Shown here piece after piece: positions 26,940 to 35,971 of a DNA stretch of 63,330 nt. The stretch covers positions 1 through 63,330 of the forward strand of contig JABSRP010000043.1 in the NCBI GenBank assembly GCA_013215145.1, in the 5' to 3' direction. How positions within the stretch are numbered: the stretch's first letter is position 1; every line of letters starts with the position of its first letter. The notes beneath the pieces are model-generated. The model did no database searches. It was not told the DNA's origin and was given only the letters and a program-made list of their open reading frames with translations. Position numbers and translations under genes: made by a program. The stretch is from Pseudobacteriovorax sp. GTDB taxonomy: Bacteria > Bdellovibrionota_B > Oligoflexia > Oligoflexales > Oligoflexaceae.

Positions 26940-27629
26940 ATGAAAGGGCAAACGAAAACATGGCTAACAAAGCTACTTAACTGTTGCATGGTTGTGGGCC
27001 TAACCCTGTGGAATCCGTCCGCCACAGCCGCTCTCAAACTATTTGCTGTCACGGGTTACGGCATCGGTATGTACCAAACTGAGGATACGGCCGAAGTCAA
27101 AGGCTATACGCTAGAGGGTAGCTTGCAGTGGCAGCTCGGACGAACAGGGCTGTCGGCAGGGGCCACTTGGTTCCAAGGCAAGTTTAACGAACGATTGCTA
27201 AGCCAAACTCGAAAGTCGACTCTAAATGGTTTTGGTCCATCGGCTACTTGGCGCCTCAGCTTTCTCGCCTTCGATCTGGAGAATAGCTTAACGGCATTTC
27301 TTTATGATGATTTCACGAGCGTATCCGTCAGCCAAAAAACAGTGAATGGCAAAGCCTTTGGTTACTCCCTTCTGGAATCCCGTAGCGGTGAAACGCCATT
27401 TCAATTTCGCACGGCAGCTTACCTTAGTTCAAAAAGCTCAGGAAAGGGACGTAGCGGCGACAGTTATTTCGGTCTTTATGCTTCGATCCTTTCTTACAAG
27501 GTTTCCGAGCGCACCGTGCAGGTTTCCACAAGCCATGACACGGTTCGACCAATTTCAGCGGCAGAAACCGTGGTGGATGAGCAACTGACGTTTCTTTCCT
27601 TTGGCTTTATCGTTAGCTTCTATCTATAG
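26940..27629 (+). CDS. Outer-membrane beta-barrel protein, unrecognised family
   Basis: A signal peptide (MVVGLTLWNPSATA) is followed by a ~195-residue mature protein of alternating strands with aromatic ends (GYGIGMYQTE, LQWQLGRTGLSAGATWF, SATWRLSFLAFDLEN, SYFGLYASILSYKV). The C-terminus FLSFGFIVSFYL ends in a hydrophobic strand, consistent with an 8-10 stranded outer-membrane barrel, although the last residue is Leu instead of Phe. It is not obviously related to the barrel at 11885-12550. The context gives no function. Confidence 0.65.
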   Translation: MKGQTKTWLTKLLNCCMVVGLTLWNPSATAALKLFAVTGYGIGMYQTEDTAEVKGYTLEGSLQWQLGRTGLSAGATWFQGKFNERLLSQTRKSTLNGFGPSATWRLSFLAFDLENSLTAFLYDDFTSVSVSQKTVNGKAFGYSLLESRSGETPFQFRTAAYLSSKSSGKGRSGDSYFGLYASILSYKVSERTVQVSTSHDTVRPISAAETVVDEQLTFLSFGFIVSFYL

Positions 27630-27884
27630 GAAGCATAATTTTTGTCTGGCCAATCAATACAAGTTCCTTCGAAGTTATCTTCAAAGCTATTGGCCACCTT
27701 TTTCAAAAAAACTTAACGAAAACAACAAAATGCTAGAATACATCCTCTGGCCTTTAATAAAAATAGAGATTTTTTTGCAATAAGACTGATGCCAATTTGT
27801 CTTTTAACCGTCTGAGTTCACCCGGAAACCTCCTAACAAAGGTCTTCCAGACTATTTTTTCAGTCAAAACAATAAGGAATTTCT

Positions 27885-28754
27885 ATGCATATCATTCTTA
27901 AATCCATCATAGGCCTCGCCTTTCTATCAGGTTTCTCCTCAACGTCTTACGGTGGATGTATCCTAGGTTGTGGATCCGATTCTGCACTTCACCCAAAACA
28001 AATCATTGGTGGTTTAACTGATGGGACAAGTTTGGATCCAGAGGCAATCTCCAGTGAGTTCACCAACTCTCTATTAGCTGCCTACCCTCAGCTTTCTAGA
28101 CAGACTAGAGAAGAAATCGAAGTACTCATTGAAAACCAGCTAGCCCCTTCTATCCAATCGGCCTTTGATGTTTGGGCTTCAAATACCAATGTTGGAGCTG
28201 ACCAAGCTGAGGTCATCGTCAACCAGCTTCAAAATGAGATGGACGTATTGTTTACAAATGTATATGGCTCACTCGTGAATCCGTCTATAGAGTCTGTTTC
28301 CATCAAAGTTCAAGAAGCCATTAAGCAGGCTTCAGATGAAATTAATAATATAGTTAAGGATGCACTAGACTTTCTAAGTTGTGAAATTGACGGAATACAA
28401 GGTCAGGTTGAGATCTATCGCGAAATGGTAACTAAGCACGGAAGCCCAAACCCTGCTGATAGTTGTCGCACTTTGAGAGGTAATGACCGCATCACCAGAG
28501 ATCTTCGCTTCGTATCCGGAGTATCCATGTCGATTGATGAAATCTATTCTCTAGAAAGATGCCATCTCCTAAAAAGGCTTGATCAGTTTTCTGACAATTT
28601 TGAGCAAAATAGGCAAAGAATCATTAGTATCTATGGCGAGCTCCTACGCAGTGTAAGAACCTCTATGTGTTACCAACAACAGGTTCCACTTCTTCGTTTC
28701 AACAAAGATTACTTTGAATATAGTAGAAGCTACCTTGCATTAACAAATGATTGA
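27885..28754 (+). CDS. Secreted helical protein, N-terminal part of a gene interrupted by in-frame TGA
   Basis: The 289 residues start with a signal peptide ending in STSYGG, followed by CILGCGSD. The rest is mostly helical (REEIEVLIENQLAPSIQSAF, EAIKQASDEINNIVKDAL) with Cys at DFLSCEIDG, ADSCRTL, LERCHLL and TSMCYQQ. I do not recognise the family. The TGA at 28752-28754 is followed in the same frame by 194 more sense codons whose product looks secreted and Cys-rich too. The authentic protein was probably ~484 residues. What is listed here is the part translated if TGA stops. Confidence 0.6.
   Translation: MHIILKSIIGLAFLSGFSSTSYGGCILGCGSDSALHPKQIIGGLTDGTSLDPEAISSEFTNSLLAAYPQLSRQTREEIEVLIENQLAPSIQSAFDVWASNTNVGADQAEVIVNQLQNEMDVLFTNVYGSLVNPSIESVSIKVQEAIKQASDEINNIVKDALDFLSCEIDGIQGQVEIYREMVTKHGSPNPADSCRTLRGNDRITRDLRFVSGVSMSIDEIYSLERCHLLKRLDQFSDNFEQNRQRIISIYGELLRSVRTSMCYQQQVPLLRFNKDYFEYSRSYLALTND
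28752..28754 (+). other. In-frame TGA interrupting a 484-residue reading frame
   Basis: The codon reads AAT GAT TGA GAC AGT. The frame is open for 289 codons before and 194 after. Both sides encode secreted-type protein, and no frameshift is needed to join them. Confidence 0.7.
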
Positions 28755-29339
28755 GACAGTCCATTGTTTAGTATAGTAGTCGAAGATCCAATTCCGGGCT
28801 GCACAAACCCACAGTCACTGAATTTCGATCCAAATGCAACTGTAAGTAATGGTAGCTGTATTGCTAAGATCATCGGCTGCATGGACCCAACCTCTCCAGA
28901 CTTTAATCCCAACGCAAATGTCTCCGACAGCAGGCTATGTCGTCAAATTCCTTCACTTACTGCTAAGGGGTTTTATCGAAAAACAGGTACTCCTGAAGTA
29001 TTCTTAAACTTTGATGGTAGTAACTTTTGCTTCGTCGATAGTCCAGCAAAAATGGAGGCCTTCGGTGGGTTTGATCAGGTCAAAGTCGTCGATCACGTTA
29101 AGTTCACAGGACGTGATCTAGGTGTCTGCGGCTGGCCAAATGGTTTGTATCGACGATCAAATGAACCCGAGGTCTTTTATCTTCATGGTACCGTAACTCA
29201 TTTCAATACAGCTTCTAGTCTTTGTTGGGTCACCACAGAAGACAAACTCAACAACCTAGGAGGAAGAGCAGCGGTCAATATAGTGCCACCAGGTGCAGAT
29301 CTTGCTACAGGGCGAAACCATAAAGGTGCTTGCTTATAG
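28755..29339 (+). pseudogene. C-terminal part of interrupted secreted protein, with GCTNP repeat motifs
   Basis: This frame continues directly from the upstream gene after one TGA and has no ribosome binding site of its own; the first possible start is a TTG at 28764. Two copies of the motif GC-[TM]-[ND]-P-x-S-x-[ND]-F-[DN]-P-N-A are seen (GCTNPQSLNFDPNA and GCMDPTSPDFNPNA). This motif is common in secreted proteins of marine bacteria, often as a linker repeat closed by a disulfide. Two further ~50-residue repeats follow (FYRKTGTPEVFLNFDG and LYRRSNEPEVFYLHG). Each has a Cys a few residues on. Tissue or ligand binding is a guess. Confidence 0.55.
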
Positions 29340-29352
29340 ACAGATTCTATTT

Positions 29353-29373
29353 CGGAGGAGTCATGCTCCTCCG
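29353..29373. terminator. Hairpin between convergent genes
   Basis: CGGAGGAG-TCATG-CTCCTCCG is a perfect 8-bp stem 14 bp after the stop of the plus-strand gene. No T run follows on either strand, so it may be a weak or factor-assisted bidirectional terminator. Confidence 0.45.
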
Positions 29374-29413
29374 TAGCATATTAGAATGAGTTCTCACAAG
29401 ATCAATTGAAAAT

Positions 29414-32400
29414 TTACTTTTTGATCAGAACCAACTGAGCATTGTCAATTTTGGTAACGGTACCTGAATTAGCCTCTCTCATAGTCGCAATCGTAATATA
29501 GGAGTTATCAGGGATATCACGCAGGAGATAAACCATCGATCCGGAAGATTCGTTGTGACCTGACCCTGATCGGATATAATGAGTCTTAAGCTCTGAATCT
29601 TTGATTTCGTTGCCATTGAGCCAAACAGTAATTTTAGGCGCCCCACGCTCAACTGTAGTCGTAAATGTGTTGTTATAAATGAGAAGATAATCACCACCAG
29701 CAGTGATATCGATCTGCTGCTCGTCTCCCGCTAAGCTATAGTTAGCCTCGGTAAAAGTTGGGGTATCCCAGTTGATCTCGGTACTCGAATCCTGGTTCCA
29801 GTTATAGCCAGCGGCTTCCTTGTCGTAGGCAAAGAAAACGTTGCTTGAGGTATCTATCTTATCGATAAAAATAGAGGCAAATTTACCGCTTGTGAGGTTT
29901 ACGCTACCGGAAGCTGCCTCCCTTTCCGTGACGATTTTAATGATATCGTTAGCACCTACATTGGGAATGATACCAGCAAAATGGACGGATGAGTTATTAT
30001 GGTCATTAAGACTTCTGATATACCCCTGCATGGCCTTAATACTCGTAATTTCGGAAAAATTTGAACCGCCATCTGTGGAAATCATAGCCTTAACTTTGAC
30101 AGAGGCTCTTTGAGCAGCAGACTCCACTGGCAAAGTCACATTAAGAAGATAGGAACCCGCCTGCTGCAAAGTAATTTCCTGAGGATCGACAGTGGTGGAG
30201 TACCCATAGGTACCGGCTGTAAACTCGTTATCAATAGACCACTCGAGTTCTCTCGAGGTATTGTTAAACTCACCGGGCTGAGCGATTCCATAGAAGTACT
30301 CGCGAGATGCGGGATTGAGATACTCCGCGTATAACGAATATTCGGCAGAGCTCGAAACAGTTAAGACTTCTAAGTCGCCATTATCGAGACCAGCGGTTTC
30401 TACGACTGATATCGTTAATACATCGTCAACATTAACATTCGGTACCATCAGCGAAAAATGAGCCGAGGATTCCGAGTGGCCACCAGCATCACGAATGTAA
30501 GTAGACTCGCTAATAGCTCCTTTGATGGCAGTCCCTTCTAGAAACGCCTCCACTCGTATGGCTGGTCTCTCGGTCCCTAGGTATTCGAGTGGAATATTGA
30601 AAGCAATATAGTAGTCTCCGGCTGTTTTAAACGTCACCTCGTAGGGGTTTGATGCAGGAGAGTGAGCAAAATAGGTGCTGTCGTAGGCACTTGAGGTAAA
30701 TCTCAAATTGGTTGCTGCGTCAGGATTCATTTGATAAGTGGGTTGAACGGAAGAGTCAGTTTCTGCGCCGGTAAAGTACCCGATTCCTGTTGCTATGGAA
30801 TAATTTGTGTAATCAACTTGAGAGCCAGAGCAAGATGTGCTGTTTCCAGCAGCATCGGTAGCCACTACCCATACCGTCGTATCACCTTCGGCGGTTGCAT
30901 TGAAGGTAACACTATAACTACCATCTCCAGCAGCCACTGCCGTATTCAAAGCGGCACCGGTACAGCTGTTATTGCTGTACAAAGAAATCGTTGCGCCAGC
31001 TTCCGCTGTCCCTACCACAGCAGGGGTGATGGAATCAGCTGGGCTTTCGGGAGATGTTCCACTGACCAAAAAGGGAGTCGGTGCTGTAGAATCTTCCACG
31101 TAAGAGACGGAGGTAGCGGAACAATCAGAGGGATTGCCGATAGCATTCACCGTGCGCCCACGAATCGTAATACTTTCGTCATCGTTAACCGTGGTTGCAA
31201 TGGAAAATGAGCCATCTCCGGCCGCCGTACCCGATCCGATTAAATTAGCACAACCAGCTCCGGAATACAGGTTAACAGCAAGATTGGGCGTACCCGTTCC
31301 GGAAACCACTGGGTTATTGTTGTTCGCTGCTACATTAGGGGTGATTCCCGAAATCGTCGGAGCATCCGGAACCCCCTGAATAACAGTGGCGGAGCGAGCC
31401 ACAGAGCCGGCACCATTGTAAGGGTCTGTTGCCGTAATCGTCACGTTAAAGGTCACACCAATATCATCGTGCTCTGATTGCCAGTTGCTAAGGATACCTG
31501 TACTCGTATTGAAGGCAGCATTACCTCCTGATTCGTTAACCAGCGTGGTACAATCCCTTTGAGTGGCATCATCTGATCGGGTGTAAGAACAGCTGTACGT
31601 TATAATATCACCGTCGATATCTGTGTCGTTGTTTGTGTTGGAATCATAGACATCTAGAGTAGACGTATACTCACCTGAGTACAAAGATAGTCCAGAGGCG
31701 GATGTCGGTACAGGAAGTCTGTTAGCATCTGTGGTAAATGAAATGGTGGCAGTATTAGAGTCAAAGTTTCCAAAGACATCGGTCGCCTTAACCTGATAGG
31801 TATAAGCCGTTCCCGGAGTCAGACCTGAAATATCCATACTCGTTACGGTACCCGAGGTGTTAATCACGGTGCTATCGAAAATCTGGGTGGAACCGGCCCC
31901 GATCTGAAAGGCAACGAAAGTTGCAGCATCATTGGTTTGGTCCCAATTTAAGGTCACGGCATTGTGCACCAGATTACTACGAGTTTTAACCCCATCAAAC
32001 ACTAGGTTACTGACACCCGTCCCTGAAAGCCCCAGTATACTTTCGAAGGTATCCTCTTCGTTGCCGTCGGCGTAGTAGCTGACTTCTACGTTAGTACCTA
32101 AATTACCGGCTGCTGTTGGTGCAGATTGCACCACCAGTGTACAGTCATCTCCTCGTTCAAATTTTTGAGGAGCCGTGGGGCAGGTATTCGACGAAATCGA
32201 GTAGTGAGTGCCGGTAATACTAAAGCCTGTGATAAATACATCGGTAAAAGCCGTATTTGTCGCAGTGAAGACTTCTGTCAAGCGATCAGAGCTGGTGCGA
32301 GCAAAGCCAAAATCATAACTAATCGGGTCAAATTCAATCGCGGAATTCCCCACCTCACCAATAGCTCCTGTGACCGGGTCAAGATAAAGCCAACTGAAGC

Positions 32401-32473
32401 TGGTTTCATCAATGCCATCACTAACCGTAAGCTTGAGGGAATTATTGAGAGTCTGAGTACAGTCCACAGTCAC
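29414..32473 (-). CDS. Large surface protein, main part of a gene interrupted by in-frame TGA; Ig/Fn3-like domains
   Basis: About 1019 residues follow an in-frame TGA, in the same frame as the lipoprotein-like segment at 32480-33067; the combined product would be ~1215 residues. Visible modules in order are the rest of a PKD/Ig-like domain (LKLTVSDG) and a choice-of-anchor type domain (DFGFARTSSDRLTEVFTATN). A fibronectin type III domain follows (AVTLNWDQTNDAATFVAF, TAYTYQVKATDVFGN). Then come two Ig-like domains with the pattern ATISLYSNNSCTGAALNT / GDGSYSVTF, and three C-terminal ~140-residue repeats built around AGDYYIAFNIPLE, AGSYLLNVTLPVE and GGDYLLIYNNTF. It is a probable adhesin. If translated separately it would need the GTG at 32473, which has no ribosome binding site. 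Confidence 0.7.
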   Translation of the reverse strand: MTVDCTQTLNNSLKLTVSDGIDETSFSWLYLDPVTGAIGEVGNSAIEFDPISYDFGFARTSSDRLTEVFTATNTAFTDVFITGFSITGTHYSISSNTCPTAPQKFERGDDCTLVVQSAPTAAGNLGTNVEVSYYADGNEEDTFESILGLSGTGVSNLVFDGVKTRSNLVHNAVTLNWDQTNDAATFVAFQIGAGSTQIFDSTVINTSGTVTSMDISGLTPGTAYTYQVKATDVFGNFDSNTATISFTTDANRLPVPTSASGLSLYSGEYTSTLDVYDSNTNNDTDIDGDIITYSCSYTRSDDATQRDCTTLVNESGGNAAFNTSTGILSNWQSEHDDIGVTFNVTITATDPYNGAGSVARSATVIQGVPDAPTISGITPNVAANNNNPVVSGTGTPNLAVNLYSGAGCANLIGSGTAAGDGSFSIATTVNDDESITIRGRTVNAIGNPSDCSATSVSYVEDSTAPTPFLVSGTSPESPADSITPAVVGTAEAGATISLYSNNSCTGAALNTAVAAGDGSYSVTFNATAEGDTTVWVVATDAAGNSTSCSGSQVDYTNYSIATGIGYFTGAETDSSVQPTYQMNPDAATNLRFTSSAYDSTYFAHSPASNPYEVTFKTAGDYYIAFNIPLEYLGTERPAIRVEAFLEGTAIKGAISESTYIRDAGGHSESSAHFSLMVPNVNVDDVLTISVVETAGLDNGDLEVLTVSSSAEYSLYAEYLNPASREYFYGIAQPGEFNNTSRELEWSIDNEFTAGTYGYSTTVDPQEITLQQAGSYLLNVTLPVESAAQRASVKVKAMISTDGGSNFSEITSIKAMQGYIRSLNDHNNSSVHFAGIIPNVGANDIIKIVTEREAASGSVNLTSGKFASIFIDKIDTSSNVFFAYDKEAAGYNWNQDSSTEINWDTPTFTEANYSLAGDEQQIDITAGGDYLLIYNNTFTTTVERGAPKITVWLNGNEIKDSELKTHYIRSGSGHNESSGSMVYLLRDIPDNSYITIATMREANSGTVTKIDNAQLVLIKK

Positions 32474-32479
32474 GGCTGC

Positions 32480-32482
32480 TCA
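32480..32482 (-). other. In-frame TGA interrupting a ~1215-residue reading frame
   Basis: On the minus strand the context is CAG TCG TGA GCA GCC GTG ACT. The sense codons on both sides together complete one Ig/PKD-like domain. The position falls inside the domain, not between domains. Confidence 0.75.
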
Positions 32483-33067
32483 CGACTGGGTTTCAGTGGT
32501 TTCGACAAAAACTGTCTCGTCCAACAATCCATCGTTAAGCGTCCATTCAAAAGTTAGCTCTCCGCCCTCTGGATCGCTTGCCGTGCCAGTGAAAATTAGT
32601 AGTGGGTTACCACAGTCGGCTACCACAGATTTTTCGCTTGGTGTTGTGGCACTAAAGACAGGAGCTTGATTGACCGCGATCGGAAAATCATGGGAATCCG
32701 TTACCACACCATCCGTGACCTGAATGGTGAAGATTTGAGCTCCCCCTGGCAAAAGAGATCCGGTCAAATTGAAAAAGGGCTCACTGCCTGTGGCTAGTGC
32801 CGTCCCATCCACAAGATAGGTAAATACCAGTCCACTACCTCCACCTTCGGCGTTTGTTGTCACACCAAAGGTTTTCATATTGACCGCGGGCACGACCACC
32901 ACATCATCCTGGGGATACCAGGCGACGATTTCTACATTTTTTGCAGTAAGAAATGCTGAAGCCTCTTCCAGTGCTTCAAAGCCTTCTCCCGAGTCATTGC
33001 AACCGACAATGCCGAGAGCAAATACTCCAATGAGACACAGGTCACACAACCTTTGCAATACTTTCAT
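32480..33067 (-). CDS. Lipoprotein N-terminal part of the interrupted surface protein
   Basis: The ATG at 33067 opens a lipoprotein signal ending GIVGC, with a G-rich ribosome binding region just ahead; an ATG seven codons earlier is less likely. Two Ig/PKD-like segments are visible: FGVTTNAEGGGSGLVFTYLV to IFTIQVTDGVV, then FSATTPSEKSVVADC to GELTFEWTLNDG. The frame is cut by TGA at 32482-32480 in the middle of the second domain, whose last strands continue in frame beyond the stop. A 195-residue product would therefore end inside a domain, which argues for a nonsense change or read-through. Confidence 0.65.
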   Translation of the reverse strand: MKVLQRLCDLCLIGVFALGIVGCNDSGEGFEALEEASAFLTAKNVEIVAWYPQDDVVVVPAVNMKTFGVTTNAEGGGSGLVFTYLVDGTALATGSEPFFNLTGSLLPGGAQIFTIQVTDGVVTDSHDFPIAVNQAPVFSATTPSEKSVVADCGNPLLIFTGTASDPEGGELTFEWTLNDGLLDETVFVETTETQS

Positions 33068-33271
33068 TTTCCATCCCCCCAATTGCACTCACCAAATATC
33101 GACATTTCGCTTAATTAGTTGAATCCAGCCGAACGTTTTACGAATGAAAGCCTAAAACCCGAATTTTATTCAGATGTTAAAAAAAAGATTCAAGTCCAAA
33201 AACCAGATCATTTGCGTGGTAATTGTTTTCCATAGGTAAGGTTTTTGCGGAATTTTGTGAATGGGTTAGAG

Positions 33272-33294
33272 GCTGACCTCGCACCAAGGTCAGC
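33272..33294 (-). terminator. Hairpin downstream of collagen-like gene
   Basis: Minus-strand GCTGACC and GGTCAGC arms around a 9-nt loop lie 18 bp after the collagen-like gene stop. No T run follows. Confidence 0.4.
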
Positions 33295-33311
33295 AAGCCA
33301 GATGAGTCTTC

Positions 33312-35123
33312 TTACTGTCTGATATAGCGATACTCTACCGTCACATTCCGATTGAGGAAAGTCGAGTCGGGAACCTTGAGGTAAAGCTGCTGATTGAGCA
33401 CCCTCATCTCAATAATACCGCCCTTCTGTGAATGGATCACATCACCAGACCCATCAATGATCGTTGCCCTTACGGTAATGATACTGTAGTTAGCCGGTAG
33501 CGGCTCTGAGATAGGCTCGAAACTACCCACAGGAATCTGAAGTTTGTCGATGTAAATGAGTTCGTCTAGAACCACTTTCTGACCCACGACGGGAACCGGA
33601 GCAAAAAAATTATCTTTGTATTTTAGCAAATCACCGCTGGCACAGATCCCCTTGCGAGGTACCTCGATCTCATCACATTCAGGAATCTCGAGATCACCAG
33701 CTGGTCCCTGAGGCCCCTGGGCTCCTGTTTCTCCTTTAGGTCCGCGCTCACCCTGAGGGCCTTGTGGTCCTTCCTCACCTTGAGGGCCGCGCTCGCCCTG
33801 TTCGCCTTTAAAGCCTCTTTGACCAATAGGTCCCTCTGGGCCGGGATCGCCACGATCTCCGCGTTCACCTTTAAGCCCGCGTTCTCCTGGTTGACCCTGG
33901 GGACCTTCTGGGCCTTCAGTTCCTGCAGGGCCCGTCAGGCCTCTGGGGCCAATCGCACCCTGCACACCCTCTGGACCTCTAGGTCCGGGATCCCCTTGAG
34001 GACCTTGCAGGCCCTCTTGTCCTGGCTCGCCACGGGGGCCTTGCGAACCCTGCGGTCCAGCTGGGCCGGCTTCGCCCTGAGCTCCGGGCTCTCCTCTGGG
34101 GCCAGCCTCACCGGGTTCCCCCTTTTCCCCAGGGGCACCTCGCTCACCCGATTCTCCTTTTGGGCCTGGCTCACCGCGAGGACCAGCATCACCCTTCTCG
34201 CCCGGATCACCTTTCTCACCTGGTGCTCCGCGCTCACCGGATTCTCCCTTTGGTCCAGCATCTCCGCGGTCACCCGTATCACCTTTCGGTCCTGGCTCGC
34301 CCCTCGGTCCAGGCTCTCCTCGATCACCAGCAGGACCCGGGTCACCCTTGTCTCCTGCAGGACCTTGAGCTCCTCTTTCACCAACATCACCTTTGGGTCC
34401 CCGTTCACCTTGGGGGCCACGATCACCAGGAGGACCCTGCTCACCTTCGCCTCCTTCCCCCAGAGTCGTCGACGCTAAGGTAAATTGGGTGACGCCTCGC
34501 TGATTTTCGATTTTTATTCCCAATCGTTCTCGAGGGTATGTAAAAAGACTATCAGGTAGATCCGCCTGTCTTCCCAGATTGAAGGTCAAACCACAATCGG
34601 GACCCATATTAAACTTGTGAATTTCGGGTGTCGTAATTGGATCCCCTGTTTCAAAATCGATCATAGTGATCCGGTAATCAAAGGTCTCAATGCAGTTATC
34701 TTTACCTAGACAGCTACAGTTGGTCACAGTATGAAAAAATGCTGTTCGCTTTTGCGTATTGATCGAAAAGTGGGAACCAAGATTTGGTGTGGAGGAGACC
34801 CTTGGCTCTCCAGGATCGGATTTTTTGTTGCCGTTCAAGTCAATAGTGACATATATCTGCGACACGGCCGTTTCCGTCGATAGTTTCAGTTCCCCGCGCA
34901 AGAGCATTTGCTCCCCCATGGGACTCAGACTTAAATCGCTCGTCTCCCACTGTGCTTGCTCACCATCAACAGGATCTAGAAGTATCAAGTCTTGCGGAGA
35001 CAGATCAGATTTTGGAATGGCTATGGTCACCGAAACACTATGGGAGTTAGATTTCGGGGGCGAAGACATGCCAGTGAATGGTAGGCCTGCCGCAATAAAA
35101 AGCATCGGTATCAGGGATTTCAT
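33312..35123 (-). CDS. Secreted collagen-like protein
   Basis: A signal peptide (LIPMLFIAAGLPFTGMS) is followed by a ~190-residue N-terminal globular part with Cys at TNCSCLGKDNC and PDCGL. From Gly224 to about Asp477 there are some 85 uninterrupted Gly-X-Y triplets, rich in Gly-Pro, Glu-Arg and Lys-Gly-Asp combinations (GPKGDTGDRGDAGPKGESG). That charge pattern stabilises bacterial collagen triple helices, which lack hydroxyproline. A 125-residue C-terminal domain, strand-rich (QKVVLDELIYIDKLQIPVG), closes the protein and may be the trimerisation or surface-binding head. A trimeric stalk on the cell surface or an appendage fibre is the likely form. The gene stands alone on its strand. Confidence 0.93.
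   Translation of the reverse strand: MKSLIPMLFIAAGLPFTGMSSPPKSNSHSVSVTIAIPKSDLSPQDLILLDPVDGEQAQWETSDLSLSPMGEQMLLRGELKLSTETAVSQIYVTIDLNGNKKSDPGEPRVSSTPNLGSHFSINTQKRTAFFHTVTNCSCLGKDNCIETFDYRITMIDFETGDPITTPEIHKFNMGPDCGLTFNLGRQADLPDSLFTYPRERLGIKIENQRGVTQFTLASTTLGEGGEGEQGPPGDRGPQGERGPKGDVGERGAQGPAGDKGDPGPAGDRGEPGPRGEPGPKGDTGDRGDAGPKGESGERGAPGEKGDPGEKGDAGPRGEPGPKGESGERGAPGEKGEPGEAGPRGEPGAQGEAGPAGPQGSQGPRGEPGQEGLQGPQGDPGPRGPEGVQGAIGPRGLTGPAGTEGPEGPQGQPGERGLKGERGDRGDPGPEGPIGQRGFKGEQGERGPQGEEGPQGPQGERGPKGETGAQGPQGPAGDLEIPECDEIEVPRKGICASGDLLKYKDNFFAPVPVVGQKVVLDELIYIDKLQIPVGSFEPISEPLPANYSIITVRATIIDGSGDVIHSQKGGIIEMRVLNQQLYLKVPDSTFLNRNVTVEYRYIRQ
33693..34454 (-). repeat. Collagen Gly-X-Y repeat tract
   Basis: About 85 codon triplets encode an unbroken Gly-X-Y register. 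At DNA level many 9-27 bp segments recur, so slippage or recombination could change the stalk length. Confidence 0.9.
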
Positions 35124-35262
35124 AACTTACTCCCAAGACTCATAGTCGTTGATTTTGTTCAAATTTTGGCTCAGTAGTACCATTATATGCGAATTTTGCT
35201 AAATAAATAGGCAGATAATACCGATAACCAATCTATGGGACTATAATTTCGAGGGTACCTCA

Positions 35263-35826
35263 GTGAGACGAGTAATACATTTTAGCTTTTTGCTAGTTAC
35301 GATGATGGCTTGCAGTGAATCTAACTTTAACGAAACCTCAGAAGCCGAAGCAGTTGATACGCAAAAATCTGGGGAAGCCGTGCCCGAGCCACCTCCACCT
35401 GAACCTGAATGTATCGAGGGAGATAGAATCAATCTGAACTTTCCACCCGAAATTCAGTCATGTGTCGATCAAAAGAAGATATTCGATTTCTCAACAAAAA
35501 CTTGTATTGATGTATCCCAAGCAAGTTTTGAATGCGGTTTTGACCAGATGGCAGCATCCGTGGCGGCCATTGGTGTCCCCAATACTTCCATCACAAAAGC
35601 CAAAGAAGATGGCGCCTTACTCATATCCTGCAGCGAGAAAAACGAAGGCAAAACCATCATTGCTCAATGGTTCTATCCAGGATCGAAAGGAACCTGCGAT
35701 TTTACCGAAGCTTTGGCGACGCGAGTCGTGACCGCCTGTTACAAACTATACGTCGAAGGGGAAGCTCCCCCTGCCTCCACCCCGGAAGAGCGTAACGCAG
35801 CCGTGACCGCCTGTTTGAACGAATAG
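35263..35826 (+). CDS. Small Cys-rich lipoprotein, unrecognised
   Basis: Starts with GTG, with GAGGG 8 nt ahead. The signal ends MMAC (Cys17), followed by an acidic and Pro-rich spacer (VPEPPPPEPEC). The ~130-residue mature domain has eight Cys (CIEGD, SCVDQ, KTCIDV, FECGF, ISCSEK, GTCDF, TACYK, TACLNE), suggesting four disulfides. Repeated VTAC at the C-terminus (RVVTACYKL, AAVTACLNE) hints at an internal duplication. I do not recognise the family. It is divergent from the collagen-like gene and precedes the Hint-domain protein by 145 bp in the same direction, so a link between the three is possible. Confidence 0.75.
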   Translation: MRRVIHFSFLLVTMMACSESNFNETSEAEAVDTQKSGEAVPEPPPPEPECIEGDRINLNFPPEIQSCVDQKKIFDFSTKTCIDVSQASFECGFDQMAASVAAIGVPNTSITKAKEDGALLISCSEKNEGKTIIAQWFYPGSKGTCDFTEALATRVVTACYKLYVEGEAPPASTPEERNAAVTACLNE

Positions 35827-35892
35827 GTGCTTGCGGAAGTCTTTTTCGTATCCCCATGCTAGGCGCCTGCGTTCATCCCAGGTGACTCATGT

Positions 35893-35922
35893 CTGCCATG
35901 TCCTATGCCGTTAAGATATAAT
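35893..35922 (+). promoter_or_regulatory. Probable sigma-70 promoter of Hint-domain gene
   Basis: A perfect -10 TATAAT lies at 35917-35922. CTGCCA at 35893-35898 (4 of 6 to TTGACA) is 18 bp upstream. Transcription would begin about 40 bp before the start codon at 35972. Confidence 0.5.
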
Positions 35923-35971
35923 ACTCCTAGAGGAATTATTTTCGACGCAAACACTTTGTTAGGACGATACC

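Noticed and set aside
28752..28790. Selenocysteine insertion at the TGA in the secreted-protein gene
   Set aside because: No redox motif surrounds the codon and no clear SECIS-like hairpin with an apical GG follows it.
33762..34478. Long open frames antisense to the collagen tract
   Set aside because: Gly-X-Y codon bias leaves the other frames free of stops; the predicted products are low-complexity artefacts.
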